Shown here: positions 1 to 8,086 of the stretch, in pieces
Position numbering within the stretch: position 1 is the stretch's first letter
Layout: each line of letters opens with the position of its first letter
Source: WJLY01 sp964562405
Lineage (GTDB): Bacteria > Joyebacterota > Joyebacteria > Joyebacterales > Joyebacteraceae
Length of the DNA: 19,947 nucleotides
Assembly (NCBI GenBank): GCA_964562405.1
Contig: CAZLTC010000045.1
Coordinates: 1 to 19,947, forward strand
Reading direction: 5' to 3'
Program-made: the position numbers and the translations under genes
Notes under the pieces: model-generated
Database searches by the model: none
Told to the model about the DNA's origin: nothing
The model's input: the letters and a program-made list of their open reading frames with translations, nothing else

Positions 1-693
1 GTCACACATGACTATGTTCTCGGCGGGGATCCCGTCGGCAATCATTACGCGGGAGATGGCTATGTTCGAGGCGCCCGCACCGACCATGGCTATCTTCACG
101 GTCTTCTTGTCCTTGCCGACGATCTTGATCGCGTTGGTCAGACCGGCGAGCGTGACGCAAGCTGTGCCCTGCTGGTCGTCGTGCCAGACCGGGATCGACA
201 TCTCGCTGCGAAGCGTGTCGAGGATCCGGAAGCACTTCGGCTTGGAGAGGTCCTCCAGGTTTATGCCACCGAACGACGGCTCAATCCACTTGACCGCCTG
301 TATGATTTCGTCTGGGTCCTTGGTGTTCAGGCAGATCGGGAACGCGTCGACACCACCCAGGTACTTGAAGAGGATCGCCTTCCCCTCCATGACGGGCATG
401 CCGGCCTCCGGGCCGATGTCGCCCAGACCGAGGACACGCGTGCCGTCCGTCACCACCGCGACCATGTTGCCCTTGTTCGTGTGTTCGTAGACCTTCTCCG
501 GGTGGGCCGCGATGTCCTTGCACACCGCCGCAACGCCCGGCGTGTACCAGATGGCAAAGTCATCGAAGTCCTTGATGCGGCATTTCGGTGTGACGGCGAG
601 CTTCCCCTTGTAGAAGGGGTGCAGCCTCATCGCGTCCTCGCTGGGCTGCTGGGCCTTGGCCAGCAGAGCCTCTACGTCGCGCTTCGTTCCCAT
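1..693 (-). CDS. NAD(P)-dependent malic enzyme, N-terminal part (runs off the window)
   Basis: Malic enzyme decarboxylates malate oxidatively to pyruvate and CO2 with NAD(P) in the cytosol. The visible 231 residues start MGTKRDVEAL and contain the family's HPFYKGKLAV segment, the YTPGVAAVC motif near residue 50, GDIGPEAGMPVMEGKA near 92-107, VWHDDQQGTA near 169 and, at the edge, the start of the Rossmann fold (AMVGAGASNIA). Bacterial and archaeal short-type enzymes are about 400-450 residues, so roughly the second half is missing to the left. The ATG at 693 has GGAGG just upstream. A promoter and a leader hairpin lie 130-200 bases upstream. NAD versus NADP preference cannot be judged because most of the cofactor domain is outside the window. 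Family assignment is firm. Confidence 0.95.
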   Translation of the reverse strand, partial: MGTKRDVEALLAKAQQPSEDAMRLHPFYKGKLAVTPKCRIKDFDDFAIWYTPGVAAVCKDIAAHPEKVYEHTNKGNMVAVVTDGTRVLGLGDIGPEAGMPVMEGKAILFKYLGGVDAFPICLNTKDPDEIIQAVKWIEPSFGGINLEDLSKPKCFRILDTLRSEMSIPVWHDDQQGTACVTLAGLTNAIKIVGKDKKTVKIAMVGAGASNIAISRVMIADGIPAENIVMCD

Positions 694-826
694 GCACCCT
701 CCGAAACTAGCCCAGGTGACGCCCGGACCCGGCCGCCGGGACATGGTCAGCCCCGGTACCACGCCCCAAGCGCGCACCAATTCACGGAGCGCCCGCGGGC
801 GCTCTCGCTGCGTCGTCAAATCAACA

Positions 827-850
827 CACGCAGAAGTCACCTTCTGCGTG
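827..850 (-). promoter_or_regulatory. Perfect 10-bp inverted repeat in the malic enzyme leader
   Basis: CACGCAGAAG at 827-836 pairs perfectly with CTTCTGCGTG at 841-850 around a 4-base loop. It lies about 5 nt downstream of the start site predicted from the promoter at 862-889. It could be a 5'-end mRNA-stabilising hairpin or the operator of a dimeric repressor. No T-run follows on either strand, so an intrinsic terminator is unlikely. Confidence 0.55.
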
Positions 851-861
851 CAAACACACCG

Positions 862-889
862 ATTATACACTCATCGCCCTTCCGGGCAA
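862..889 (-). promoter_or_regulatory. Sigma70-like promoter for the malic enzyme gene
   Basis: Read on the minus strand, 889-884 is TTGCCC (4 of 6 against TTGACA) and 867-862 is a perfect TATAAT, separated by 16 bases. It points toward the malic enzyme start at 693. Transcription would begin near 855, giving a leader of about 160 nt. A perfect -10 box in such GC-rich DNA is unlikely by chance, though transcription itself is inferred. Confidence 0.65.
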
Positions 890-1145
890 GAGCTTTCTGG
901 GCAGCATCCCGCCGACCGACGCTCACGAAAGGCCGGCCCGGAACGCCTCTAGCCTACCCGCTCGCGGGCGACCTCCGCGACGACCGGGAGCCGCCTCGCC
1001 TGCTCGGTAGTTGTGTCCACCCACGCCGCAAAGTGCTAGCCTCTTGCATCCGCGACGCGTGCTGCGCGTCACGCGCCGTCCGGTCTGTTGCGTACTCGCG
1101 GACCTCGACGACTGGTCCGGCTACCGTTCGCACGAGGAATGCGCA

Positions 1146-2036
1146 ATGGAAGGCCAACACCTCGGGGAACTCTACTCCGTGCTCGCCGCGCTCATCTGGG
1201 CGGCGTCGGTCGTTCTCTTCCGCATGAGCGGCAGGGTCCTCCGTCCCGTGGCCCTCAACTTCTTCAAGAACGCGGTGGCAACCGTCATGTTCGCGGCCAC
1301 TTTCGCTATTCTCCGTATCGATGTGGTCCGCCAGGCGCCCATCACTGACTACCTTCTCCTCCTCCTCTCGGGCGTCATCGGTATCGCCATCGCAGACACG
1401 CTCTTCTTCAGAAGCCTCAATCTGGTCGGCGCAGGGCTGTCCCAGGTCGCGAGCCTCTCCTACAGCCCCTTCGTCATCGTCTTCACGTTCCTGTTCCTGG
1501 GCGAGCGTCTTACACCGGGTGACCTCGGAGGGGCGGCGCTGATCATGCTTGGCATATTCCTCACCGCGGGACACGAGCCGGCCCCTGGCACTACCCGCGC
1601 CGACATCCGACGCGGTATAGCGCTCGCGACGCTCTCAATGGCGCTCATGGCCCTGGGAGTCGTTCTGGCCAAACCCGTGCTCGACCGCTCGCCCATCCTC
1701 TGGTCTACGGCAGTCAGGCTGGCCGGCGGAATGGCGGCCCTGATGGTCCTCGCGGTCGCCTCCCCGCGACAGCGCAACCTCTGGAAGACGCTGCGCCCCG
1801 CCGCCTCCTGGAAGGTGTCTCTCCCGGCGGCGGTTCTCGGCACGTACGTCGCGATGCTGATATGGATAGCCGGCATGAAGTACACGCAGGCGTCAACCGC
1901 GTCCATCCTGAATCAGACGAGCGCGGTCTTCGTGCTTCCAATCGCGGCGGTGGTCCTGAAGGAGAGCATCACTGCAAGGAAGGCCTTCGCGGTGGCGGCC
2001 GCCATCGCGGGTGTCGCGCTCGTGGCCATCTTCTAG
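1146..2036 (+). CDS. EamA/DMT-family membrane transporter
   Basis: A 296-residue polytopic inner-membrane protein of the drug/metabolite transporter superfamily. It has about ten hydrophobic segments in two EamA repeats: the first runs from the N-terminus to the FLFLGERLTPGDLGGAALIMLGI segment near residues 116-139, and the second ends with VLKESITARKAFAVAAAIAG. Conserved features are the ALIWAASVVLFR first helix, the GERLTP loop closing repeat 1 and the matching LKES loop closing repeat 2. The ATG at 1146 is chosen over an upstream in-frame start at 1011 because GAGGAA sits 6 bases ahead and it gives the usual family length. The substrate cannot be inferred; relatives export amino acids, nucleotides or other small metabolites. 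It is transcribed alone, divergent from malic enzyme and convergent with the kinase gene. Confidence 0.9.
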   Translation: MEGQHLGELYSVLAALIWAASVVLFRMSGRVLRPVALNFFKNAVATVMFAATFAILRIDVVRQAPITDYLLLLLSGVIGIAIADTLFFRSLNLVGAGLSQVASLSYSPFVIVFTFLFLGERLTPGDLGGAALIMLGIFLTAGHEPAPGTTRADIRRGIALATLSMALMALGVVLAKPVLDRSPILWSTAVRLAGGMAALMVLAVASPRQRNLWKTLRPAASWKVSLPAAVLGTYVAMLIWIAGMKYTQASTASILNQTSAVFVLPIAAVVLKESITARKAFAVAAAIAGVALVAIF

Positions 2037-2051
2037 GTCGCCCGGCCCCGC

Positions 2052-2123
2052 GGGACTCCGCTGGAATCGTCGCGGCTCACAAGTGTTGGGACTCCCCCGG
2101 GATCGTCGCGGCTCACACATGTG
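2052..2123. repeat. Two-copy 36-bp imperfect tandem repeat
   Basis: Units start at 2052 and 2088, each beginning GGGACTCC and sharing ATCGTCGCGGCTCACA. The first 30 positions differ at only three sites; the last six bases diverge. No third copy flanks them. The pair fills the space between the convergent stops of the EamA and kinase genes. It may be a fragment of a dispersed REP-like element or a local slippage duplication. Two copies with no spacer do not make a CRISPR. Confidence 0.7.
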
Positions 2124-2162
2124 ACGCCGCCGGCCTGCAGATCCGCGACCGCTCCCCCCAAC

Positions 2163-5100
2163 TCACTGGCGTGTGAGGGCCTCTCCGATCTTGCCCACGA
2201 GCTTCGAGACGAGATACGGCTTCTGAACGAATCCCACGATGCCGTCGTCCTCGAACCGCCCGACGACCTCCTGCTCGCTGTAGCCGCTGGACAGGACGAC
2301 CTTGACATCGCTCCGTATGCCCCTCAGTTCCTTCAGTGTCTCCTCACCGCTAAGACGCGGCATCGTGAGGTCCAGGAGAACGCAGCCTATCTCCGACGAG
2401 TGCTCTCTGAAGTAGTCGACGGCCTCTACCCCATCGCACGCCTTGACCACTTCAAGCCCCGCCCGCTCAAGCATGCGGGCAGCCACTTCGCGAACGGCCT
2501 CCTCGTCGTCGACGACCATTACCACACCCTCCCCGTTCCAGGAGCTCGTCTCGCGCTTCCGTCGCTCGAACGCGGACGCCTTCGCCTCGCCTGCCGGCAG
2601 GAGGATCTCGAAAGTGGTGCCGGCACCAGACACGCTCTCAACACGTACCGCGCCTCCGTGACCGCGCACGATGCCGAGCGCTGACGCCAGTCCCAGACCT
2701 CTGCCGGTGAACTTCGTCGTGAAGAACGGGTCGAATATCCTCTGCACCGTGTCCTCGTCCATGCCGCACCCGGTGTCCGAGATGCAAAGGCTGACAAAGT
2801 CGCCTTCAGGAACGTCCTGAACGAGGTAGCACTCGGACAGGTAGGAGTCATCGCAGTGCTTCAGGCCGCTCGCTATGGAGATCGTGCCGTCGGCCTCGCC
2901 CACTGCATCGGATGCGTTTGTGATCAGGTTCATGATGACCTGCCGCAGCTGCGTGGCGTCCCCCACGACGAGGGGGATGTCGTCGGACAGATCGTACTCG
3001 AGCGCCGCGCGCTTCGAGATGGAGACCTCGAGCAAGCTCGCCATCTCTCTGACGACATCGTTGAGGTCGATCGGCTCTATGACGAAGCTGCCCTTTCCCG
3101 AGTACGCGAGCATCTGTCTGGACAGGTCGGCGGCACGCTGCGCCGCGGCTCGTATCTCGGAGAGCGACCCGTGTGCCGACGAGCCCGGCTCGACGTCCAG
3201 AAGTCCAAGGTCCGCGTTCCCGAGGATTCCTGTCAGGAGATTGTTGAAGTCGTGCGCGATGCCCCCCGCGAGAACGCCGAGGCTTTCCAGCTTCTGCGCG
3301 TGCTGCACCTGCGCCTCCAGAAGGTCTCTCTGTTCCTTCCCGCGGACGCGCTCGATGGCCAAGGCGATGTTGTCCGAGACGAAGGTCATGATGTCGAGGT
3401 CGCGCTGCGTATACAGCGAGCCTTCGACGTAGCTCTGCACGACCACCACACCGATGACGCGTTTCTCCACCTTGAGCGGCACGCCCAGCCAGATCGGAGA
3501 GGCCGCGCCGACCAGTTCCACCTCGCCCGTCCGCTCAAGTTCCCGGTGCAGTTCCTCATCGACAAGAACGGGCTTGCCCGTCCTCCTAACGTAGTCGGTG
3601 AGACTGCGCTTGAGCTGTATCGGGCTCAGTTGCTCCAGCTCGTCTTCCTCGTCTATGTGGTACGGAAACGTATAGCTGTCGGTCTTCTCATCGTACAGAG
3701 CCACGTAGTAATTCGTGGTGTCGATGAGCCGCCCGAGCTGACGGTGGATAGCCGTCAAGAGCTCGTCCAGTCCGTGGCACTCATTCACCGACTGAGATAT
3801 CTGGAACAGGACGTCCCTGACCTCCTCGGCATGCTTGCGTTCCGTGACGTCCTGCACGATCGCCTGAACGTATCGCTCGCCGGCCAGGTCGAAGCTGTCG
3901 AGCGTGACCTCGGAGTCGAAGTCGACACCGTCGAACCTCCGGTGCACCCACTCGGCGAACTGAGGCCGCCCCTCCAGGCATGACCGGATGAGATCCGAGG
4001 CAAGTTCCTCCGAATCGAGTCCGTCCCTCTGCGTCGGCGGGAACAGCACTCCCGGTGGGTGCCCGACGATCTGCGAGCGTTCCGCCCGGAACACCTCGAG
4101 GGCCATCGAGTTGCAATCCACGAAGACGCCGTCCCTAATGACGAACATGGCGTCCTTGGCCGTCTCAAACATCAGGCGCAGGCGCTCGCCGCTCTCCTGA
4201 AGCGCCCGCTCGGCGGCCTTGCGCTCGGTCACGTCCCTGAAGCACCACACCCTGCCACCGATCTCCCCATCCTGCACCAGAGGTGACGAGTAGCGCTCAA
4301 TGGAACGTCCGTCCTTGAACTCTATGTAGTCGAAGCTCTCCTCGTCCGACGAGTAGAGCGCCTCCGTCCGCCTTATGTACGGCTCGGGGTCGACTATCTG
4401 TGCTGCACCGTGCTCCCTCAGCTTGAGCACGTCCCTTTCGACCAGAAGCTCCTGCGACACGGCCCACATCGTGGCGTACCGTTCATTGGCGTGCGTCACC
4501 CGGCCTTCGCGGTCGACGACCAGGATGCCGTCGCCGATCGATTCGACAGTCGAGCGGAACAGAGTCTCGCGCGACCGCAGCACGTCCACGGCCGCCCGCC
4601 TGTCCGTCACGTCCGTCACGAAGTTGAGGGTGGCCGGTCTTCCCTCCCACTTGAACAGGACGGCGTTCATTTCCAGCCACCGCGTCTGGCCGCCCTTCGT
4701 GACCACGCGGAACTCGTGGTCGCTGGGCACGACCTCCCCACGAATGCGCCTCTCGTAGATGCGCGAGACGGCCTGCCTGTCATCCGGGTGGACGATCGAG
4801 AGGAACGGGAGGTTCCGTAGTTCCTCGGGCGGGTATCCTACGGTCTCAGGGAAGCGGGGATTGTAGAAGCAGAGCAGCCCGTCTTGCACGACGGCGATGC
4901 CCTCCTGTGCGTTGGCGAGCAGCTGGCGGTACTTGGCCTCAGACTCCTTGAGCGCCTGCTCGGCCCGCTTCTGGTCTGTGATGTCTGTAGCGATTTCGAG
5001 GCAGACACTGCGTCCGTCCGGCCACTCGATCAGGCGGTCGGCGTGCCTGTGCCACACACGCCTGGTTTCGTCGAAGCTCTCGCGGACGATGACCGTGCCC

Positions 5101-5423
5101 CCGCCGGAGGCGAGCAATCTCGGAATCGAGCAGCTCGAGCAGGGTGAGCCTCTCCCGTGGATCGCGAAGTAGCACTTCTCGCCCGCCAGCTCCGCCTTCC
5201 CCTGACCCACCGCGTCGTTCGCGTAGAGCAGCTCGTGGCTCTCCGTGTCGATGACGCGTATGAGGTCGGTCACGCCGTCGAAGATCGCTTCCAGCTCGCT
5301 TCGCCGGACTGCTACAGGACGCCTCCCGCGGGACTGGTCGGTGGACGAACGCCCCGATCTGACTCGGGAGCCGCTGTCGCCGGCGGAGCCTGAAGACTCC
5401 GATCGATCAGTTCTCCAGAACAT
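2163..5423 (-). CDS. Multi-PAS/GAF hybrid sensor histidine kinase with C-terminal receiver
   Basis: A 1086-residue soluble phosphorelay kinase with no membrane helix or signal peptide. Domains in order: PAS1 (about 42-150), PAS2 (162-276), PAS3 (285-401), PAS4 (411-530), GAF (540-692), HisKA with phospho-acceptor H724 in GGIAHDFNNLL, HATPase with N-box N836, G1 box DTGCG (883-887), F-box DPFF (898-901) and the GRGLGLA G2 box, then a receiver at 966-1083 with acidic pair D972/D973, phospho-acceptor D1018 and K1068. All catalytic residues look intact. PAS1 carries C84, C95 and C98 in a CY-x9-PCSSC pattern, which suggests redox or metal sensing. The ATG at 5423 has GGAAGG 6 bases ahead; a GTG at 5462 without good SD is the alternative. 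No response regulator or output gene is adjacent, so its target is unknown. Confidence 0.93.
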   Translation of the reverse strand: MFWRTDRSESSGSAGDSGSRVRSGRSSTDQSRGRRPVAVRRSELEAIFDGVTDLIRVIDTESHELLYANDAVGQGKAELAGEKCYFAIHGRGSPCSSCSIPRLLASGGGTVIVRESFDETRRVWHRHADRLIEWPDGRSVCLEIATDITDQKRAEQALKESEAKYRQLLANAQEGIAVVQDGLLCFYNPRFPETVGYPPEELRNLPFLSIVHPDDRQAVSRIYERRIRGEVVPSDHEFRVVTKGGQTRWLEMNAVLFKWEGRPATLNFVTDVTDRRAAVDVLRSRETLFRSTVESIGDGILVVDREGRVTHANERYATMWAVSQELLVERDVLKLREHGAAQIVDPEPYIRRTEALYSSDEESFDYIEFKDGRSIERYSSPLVQDGEIGGRVWCFRDVTERKAAERALQESGERLRLMFETAKDAMFVIRDGVFVDCNSMALEVFRAERSQIVGHPPGVLFPPTQRDGLDSEELASDLIRSCLEGRPQFAEWVHRRFDGVDFDSEVTLDSFDLAGERYVQAIVQDVTERKHAEEVRDVLFQISQSVNECHGLDELLTAIHRQLGRLIDTTNYYVALYDEKTDSYTFPYHIDEEDELEQLSPIQLKRSLTDYVRRTGKPVLVDEELHRELERTGEVELVGAASPIWLGVPLKVEKRVIGVVVVQSYVEGSLYTQRDLDIMTFVSDNIALAIERVRGKEQRDLLEAQVQHAQKLESLGVLAGGIAHDFNNLLTGILGNADLGLLDVEPGSSAHGSLSEIRAAAQRAADLSRQMLAYSGKGSFVIEPIDLNDVVREMASLLEVSISKRAALEYDLSDDIPLVVGDATQLRQVIMNLITNASDAVGEADGTISIASGLKHCDDSYLSECYLVQDVPEGDFVSLCISDTGCGMDEDTVQRIFDPFFTTKFTGRGLGLASALGIVRGHGGAVRVESVSGAGTTFEILLPAGEAKASAFERRKRETSSWNGEGVVMVVDDEEAVREVAARMLERAGLEVVKACDGVEAVDYFREHSSEIGCVLLDLTMPRLSGEETLKELRGIRSDVKVVLSSGYSEQEVVGRFEDDGIVGFVQKPYLVSKLVGKIGEALTRQ

Positions 5424-5500
5424 CGCTCGCCTTCCGCCCCGCCGCTTGCCCGTGGGCCGCACAACGCGAAGCGATGTCTCCCTGCACGCCTCGCGCTTAG

Positions 5501-6529
5501 CTACTCGCCCAGGAGCTTCTTGAACCGCGGCGATTCTCTTATCGGTTCGAGGTCCGAGTCCTCGGAGGCCCAGGACGGCAGCTCACCATCCAACTCATGG
5601 GCCTTCTCGAGTTCCGTCAATGCCTCGTCGTACATCCCGGCCCTGGCGTAGAAGCACGCCATATGGTAGTGAGGCTCCCCTTCGAGCGGGGACATCGCCA
5701 TCGCCTGTCGGCCCGCCTCGAATGCCTTGTCCCACTCCTGCTGATCCGTGAGCCTGTAGCCCTCCAGGATCAGCGCTTCGTGCTTCCAGATGTCAAACAG
5801 CCGTCTCAGTTCGCTTATCGGGTCGGTCGAGTCGTCGACCCTGAGGTCGCAGTAGCGGTCGCTGAATCCTCCGTACCCGCCGCCCTCACGGACGACGACG
5901 ATGGCCGCGGACTGCATCCCGCGCGAATCCCCGCCCGCCGCCTGACCGGCCTCGAGAGCCCGCATCAGCCGCTCGCCGAGGATGCCCTCGGTCCCTTCGA
6001 ACGCAGCCGCCATCGCATCGACCGTCTCAGCGCTCACCAGTATGTTTCCCTGGGCGGCGAAGTTGTCTCCGACGCGGTGGCCCGCCCAGTTCATGCACTC
6101 AGAACCCGTATACGCCGCAGCGAGGCCCTCGGCGTCAACCACTCCGACCTGCCTGTGCGCGCCATCGGAATCGTCGGACAGAAGAACCTCCAGCACGGTC
6201 TCCGGATCCGCGCCCAACTCCAGCAGCGCGAGACCCCGCGGCCCGAAGCTCATGTTTCCCTGCGCCTGCGTAGCGACGGCGCCGACACCGGCCCTGGCGA
6301 ACGGCACCGCGGCCCCCACGGCGAAGAACTTCGACTGCACGGCCACGCCGAGATCTCCGGTCTCCGGGTCGTACCCGACGATCGAGAACGTCGCAACCGG
6401 CTGCTCGGCCCACGCCGCGCAGGCGCCCAGCAGCAGAGCCGCCGCCAGCAGACCCGCGCCAGCGGCTCGGAACACTCGGCCGCGGTGTGCTCTGTTGCAA
6501 CAACAGGGCCAGAATGCTGTCCTTTCCAT
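5501..6529 (-). CDS. Exported DUF1028 protein with C-terminal TPR-like region
   Basis: 342 residues. The N-terminus has a charged stretch then a hydrophobic core (about 24-41). Cleavage is possible after AWA at 41 by signal peptidase I, or before C37 in an LLLGAC lipobox-like site. Residues 45-270 match DUF1028, an Ntn-hydrolase-like family of unknown substrate, starting ATFSIVGYDPETGDLGVAVQ and including QAQGNMSFGPRG, AQGNIL and the GGDSRGMQSAA segment. Residues 285-342 resemble a single tetratricopeptide pair (AFEAGRQAMAMSP, EALTELEKAHELDG). The ATG at 6529 follows a GGGGGG run; an in-frame ATG at 6544 has no ribosome site. It lies 19 bases downstream of the nucleotidyltransferase stop, so the two are probably cotranscribed. 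Substrate unknown. Confidence 0.87.
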   Translation of the reverse strand: MERTAFWPCCCNRAHRGRVFRAAGAGLLAAALLLGACAAWAEQPVATFSIVGYDPETGDLGVAVQSKFFAVGAAVPFARAGVGAVATQAQGNMSFGPRGLALLELGADPETVLEVLLSDDSDGAHRQVGVVDAEGLAAAYTGSECMNWAGHRVGDNFAAQGNILVSAETVDAMAAAFEGTEGILGERLMRALEAGQAAGGDSRGMQSAAIVVVREGGGYGGFSDRYCDLRVDDSTDPISELRRLFDIWKHEALILEGYRLTDQQEWDKAFEAGRQAMAMSPLEGEPHYHMACFYARAGMYDEALTELEKAHELDGELPSWASEDSDLEPIRESPRFKKLLGE

Positions 6530-6548
6530 GACGACACCCCCCATCCGC

Positions 6549-7370
6549 TCAGTCTGCGGCGCCCCGTGCTGCCGCGTCAGATATCTGCCGCTCAGTGGGG
6601 CCATCCCCGATTTCGTCCAGGAGTTCGGCCACCCAGCTGTCCGCTTCGTCACACTTCCGCGCCAGCTCCGCCGCGTCCCGCACGTAGAAGAGCGACTCCA
6701 GCCGGCGCACGACGTCCTCCGGCAGCTCGTAGTGAACGTATCTCGTGTGGAAGTTGTACCTGAGAGGAGAGTGCACGATGCGCAGCAGCTCGACCAGCGG
6801 CCGCAGCACCATCCCTTGATAGTACCCCATGGCCTCGATGTTGTTCCGGCGGTTCAGCTCCTTCCTGACGAAGGGCCTGAACATGTTGTAGATCTGGCGG
6901 TGCCGCTGCACGCGCAGGCGCACCGCTTCGGCGTGCTCCGCGAAATCGACGGAGTCGAATGTCAGATCGCCGTTCTTGTCGAAGTGGACCTGCGGATGCC
7001 CGTGTATCTCCGGCTGCAGGAACCTGTCCTTGTCGCTACTCCTCTGCATCGCCACGAAGTCCAGAAGGAGAAACTCGCTCGCGTCCCGGAGCTCGTAGAA
7101 TGCCTGGGAGTGACCGTGCCAGGTCGGCTCCGGGAATCGGAAGCTGGCCTCGATCGGCGACAACTCCTGCAGTGCGAGCCCCACGTCCTCGAACACGTCC
7201 TCCACTCTGCCGTCCTCGCAGAGCACTTGCAGGTCGATGTCCGACCATTCGTCCACACGTCCGAACGCGGCGGCACCGCCCTCCCACATCGCGAGCACGT
7301 AGTCCCTGGGCTCGAGCGCGCGTCGGAGAGCGCCCGTCACATCTTCACGCTGAACGCGAAAGGTCCCCAT
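6549..7370 (-). CDS. Nucleotidyltransferase-fold protein (MNT/aminoglycoside-type)
   Basis: 273 residues. The polymerase-beta-like fingerprint is clear: a WEGGAAAFGRVDEWSDIDL segment gives the GG of the nucleotide-binding turn at residues 31-32 and the metal-binding pair D44 and D46. D104 in LLLDFVAM is a candidate third carboxylate. The rest is a helical C-terminal domain (about 140-273) of the kind seen in antibiotic-modifying or toxin-neutralising nucleotidyltransferases. The full acidic triad suggests an active enzyme that transfers NMP to a small molecule or protein, but no substrate can be named. There is no HEPN partner next door, so a MNT/HEPN toxin pair is not supported. The ATG at 7370 has AGGAGG 8 bases upstream; the GTG at 7379 overlaps that site. 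Confidence 0.75.
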   Translation of the reverse strand: MGTFRVQREDVTGALRRALEPRDYVLAMWEGGAAAFGRVDEWSDIDLQVLCEDGRVEDVFEDVGLALQELSPIEASFRFPEPTWHGHSQAFYELRDASEFLLLDFVAMQRSSDKDRFLQPEIHGHPQVHFDKNGDLTFDSVDFAEHAEAVRLRVQRHRQIYNMFRPFVRKELNRRNNIEAMGYYQGMVLRPLVELLRIVHSPLRYNFHTRYVHYELPEDVVRRLESLFYVRDAAELARKCDEADSWVAELLDEIGDGPTERQISDAAARGAAD

Positions 7371-7437
7371 CGCGAACACCTCCTCTCCTAGTGAACGTGT
7401 CCGGGGCAGGTAGCAGCGTTGTCTGAATGAGGCGTCT

Positions 7438-7986
7438 CTATCCCGAGCTGCCGCGGCCCTGGCGCCCGCACGACTCCACCGATGCGGACAGGTGCGCCCC
7501 CAGCAGCACGATCAGAGCGAGCAGGTAGATCCACGACAGGAGAGCCACGAGCGCCCCCAGCGAACCGTACACGATGTTATATCGTGCGAGCCCGCTGTTG
7601 AGATACCAGGCGAATGCAGCCGTCTCAAAGGCGAATGCGGCCGTTGCCGCGGCGGCCCCTACCGCCGCGCACCTCCAGCGAACGCGGGCCGCCGGAACGA
7701 GCCTGTAGAGCAGCGTCAAGCCTCCGAAGATGAAGGCCACCATCACGCCTCTCCACAACGCTCCCGCCGACTGCTCTACGGACGCGAGCAGCCTGGCCAC
7801 CCACACCCAGTTGGCCGCGAGTGGTGTCGACGCCCTCGCCGCCAGATAGAGCACCGCCACTCCCATTAGTCCGGCGACCAGCGCCAACGCCACGAGCCGT
7901 GACTTCAGCGCCCCTCTGGAGCGCGCCGAGGGCCAGGCACGGTTCAGGTTCCGAACGAGCACCGTGAACGCGCTCGTAGCGGACCA
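7438..7986 (-). CDS. YihY/BrkB-family membrane protein, C-terminal part (5' end lost in assembly gap)
   Basis: 182 residues remain. The fragment begins WSATSAFTVLVRNLNRAW, the YihY-family segment that precedes the second half of these roughly 280-300-residue proteins. Four hydrophobic stretches follow, ending with the signature YNIVYGSLGALVALLSWIYL and LGAHLSAS. The family was once annotated as RNase BN but is an inner-membrane protein of uncertain function. The N-terminal third to half is missing behind the N run, and the reading frame across the gap is meaningless. Stop TAG at 7438. Confidence 0.85.
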   Translation of the reverse strand, partial: WSATSAFTVLVRNLNRAWPSARSRGALKSRLVALALVAGLMGVAVLYLAARASTPLAANWVWVARLLASVEQSAGALWRGVMVAFIFGGLTLLYRLVPAARVRWRCAAVGAAAATAAFAFETAAFAWYLNSGLARYNIVYGSLGALVALLSWIYLLALIVLLGAHLSASVESCGRQGRGSSG

Positions 7987-8086
7987 NNNNNNNNNNNNNN
8001 NNNNNNNNNNNNNNNNNNNNNNNNNNNNNNNNNNNNNNNNNNNNNNNNNNNNNNNNNNNNNNNNNNNNNNNNNNNNNNNNNNNNNN
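7987..8086. other. Assembly gap of exactly 100 N
   Basis: Exactly 100 undetermined bases, the conventional placeholder for a scaffold gap of unknown length. It interrupts two different membrane-protein genes on the same strand. At least the N-terminal part of the YihY protein and the end of the small upstream gene are hidden here, and whole genes could also be. Confidence 0.99.

Larger units (their letters stand above)
694..1145. other. Divergent intergenic region between malic enzyme and EamA transporter
   Basis: No convincing gene is seen in these 452 bases. They hold the malic enzyme promoter (862-889, minus strand) and its leader hairpin (827-850). Nearer the transporter, on the plus strand, there is a 6-bp GACGCG/CGCGTC hairpin at 1054-1070 with a 5-base loop. 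Ahead of the EamA gene I see only weak promoter-like sequence around 1011-1042 (TTGTGT, TAGCCT) with poor spacing, so I do not call a promoter there. Confidence 0.6.

Noticed and set aside
694..1145. Small ORFs within the malic enzyme/EamA spacer
   Set aside because: The frames here lack ribosome sites and coherent sequence and overlap the promoter and hairpin.
2052..2123. CRISPR array
   Set aside because: Only two directly abutting units without spacers, and no cas genes in the window.
2856..3983. Plus-strand open frame of 375 codons inside the kinase gene
   Set aside because: It lies fully antisense to the GAF and histidine kinase domains, whose motifs are intact.
5982..7391. Plus-strand open frame of 469 codons
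   Set aside because: It opposes the well-supported DUF1028 and nucleotidyltransferase genes and shows no domain or ribosome site.
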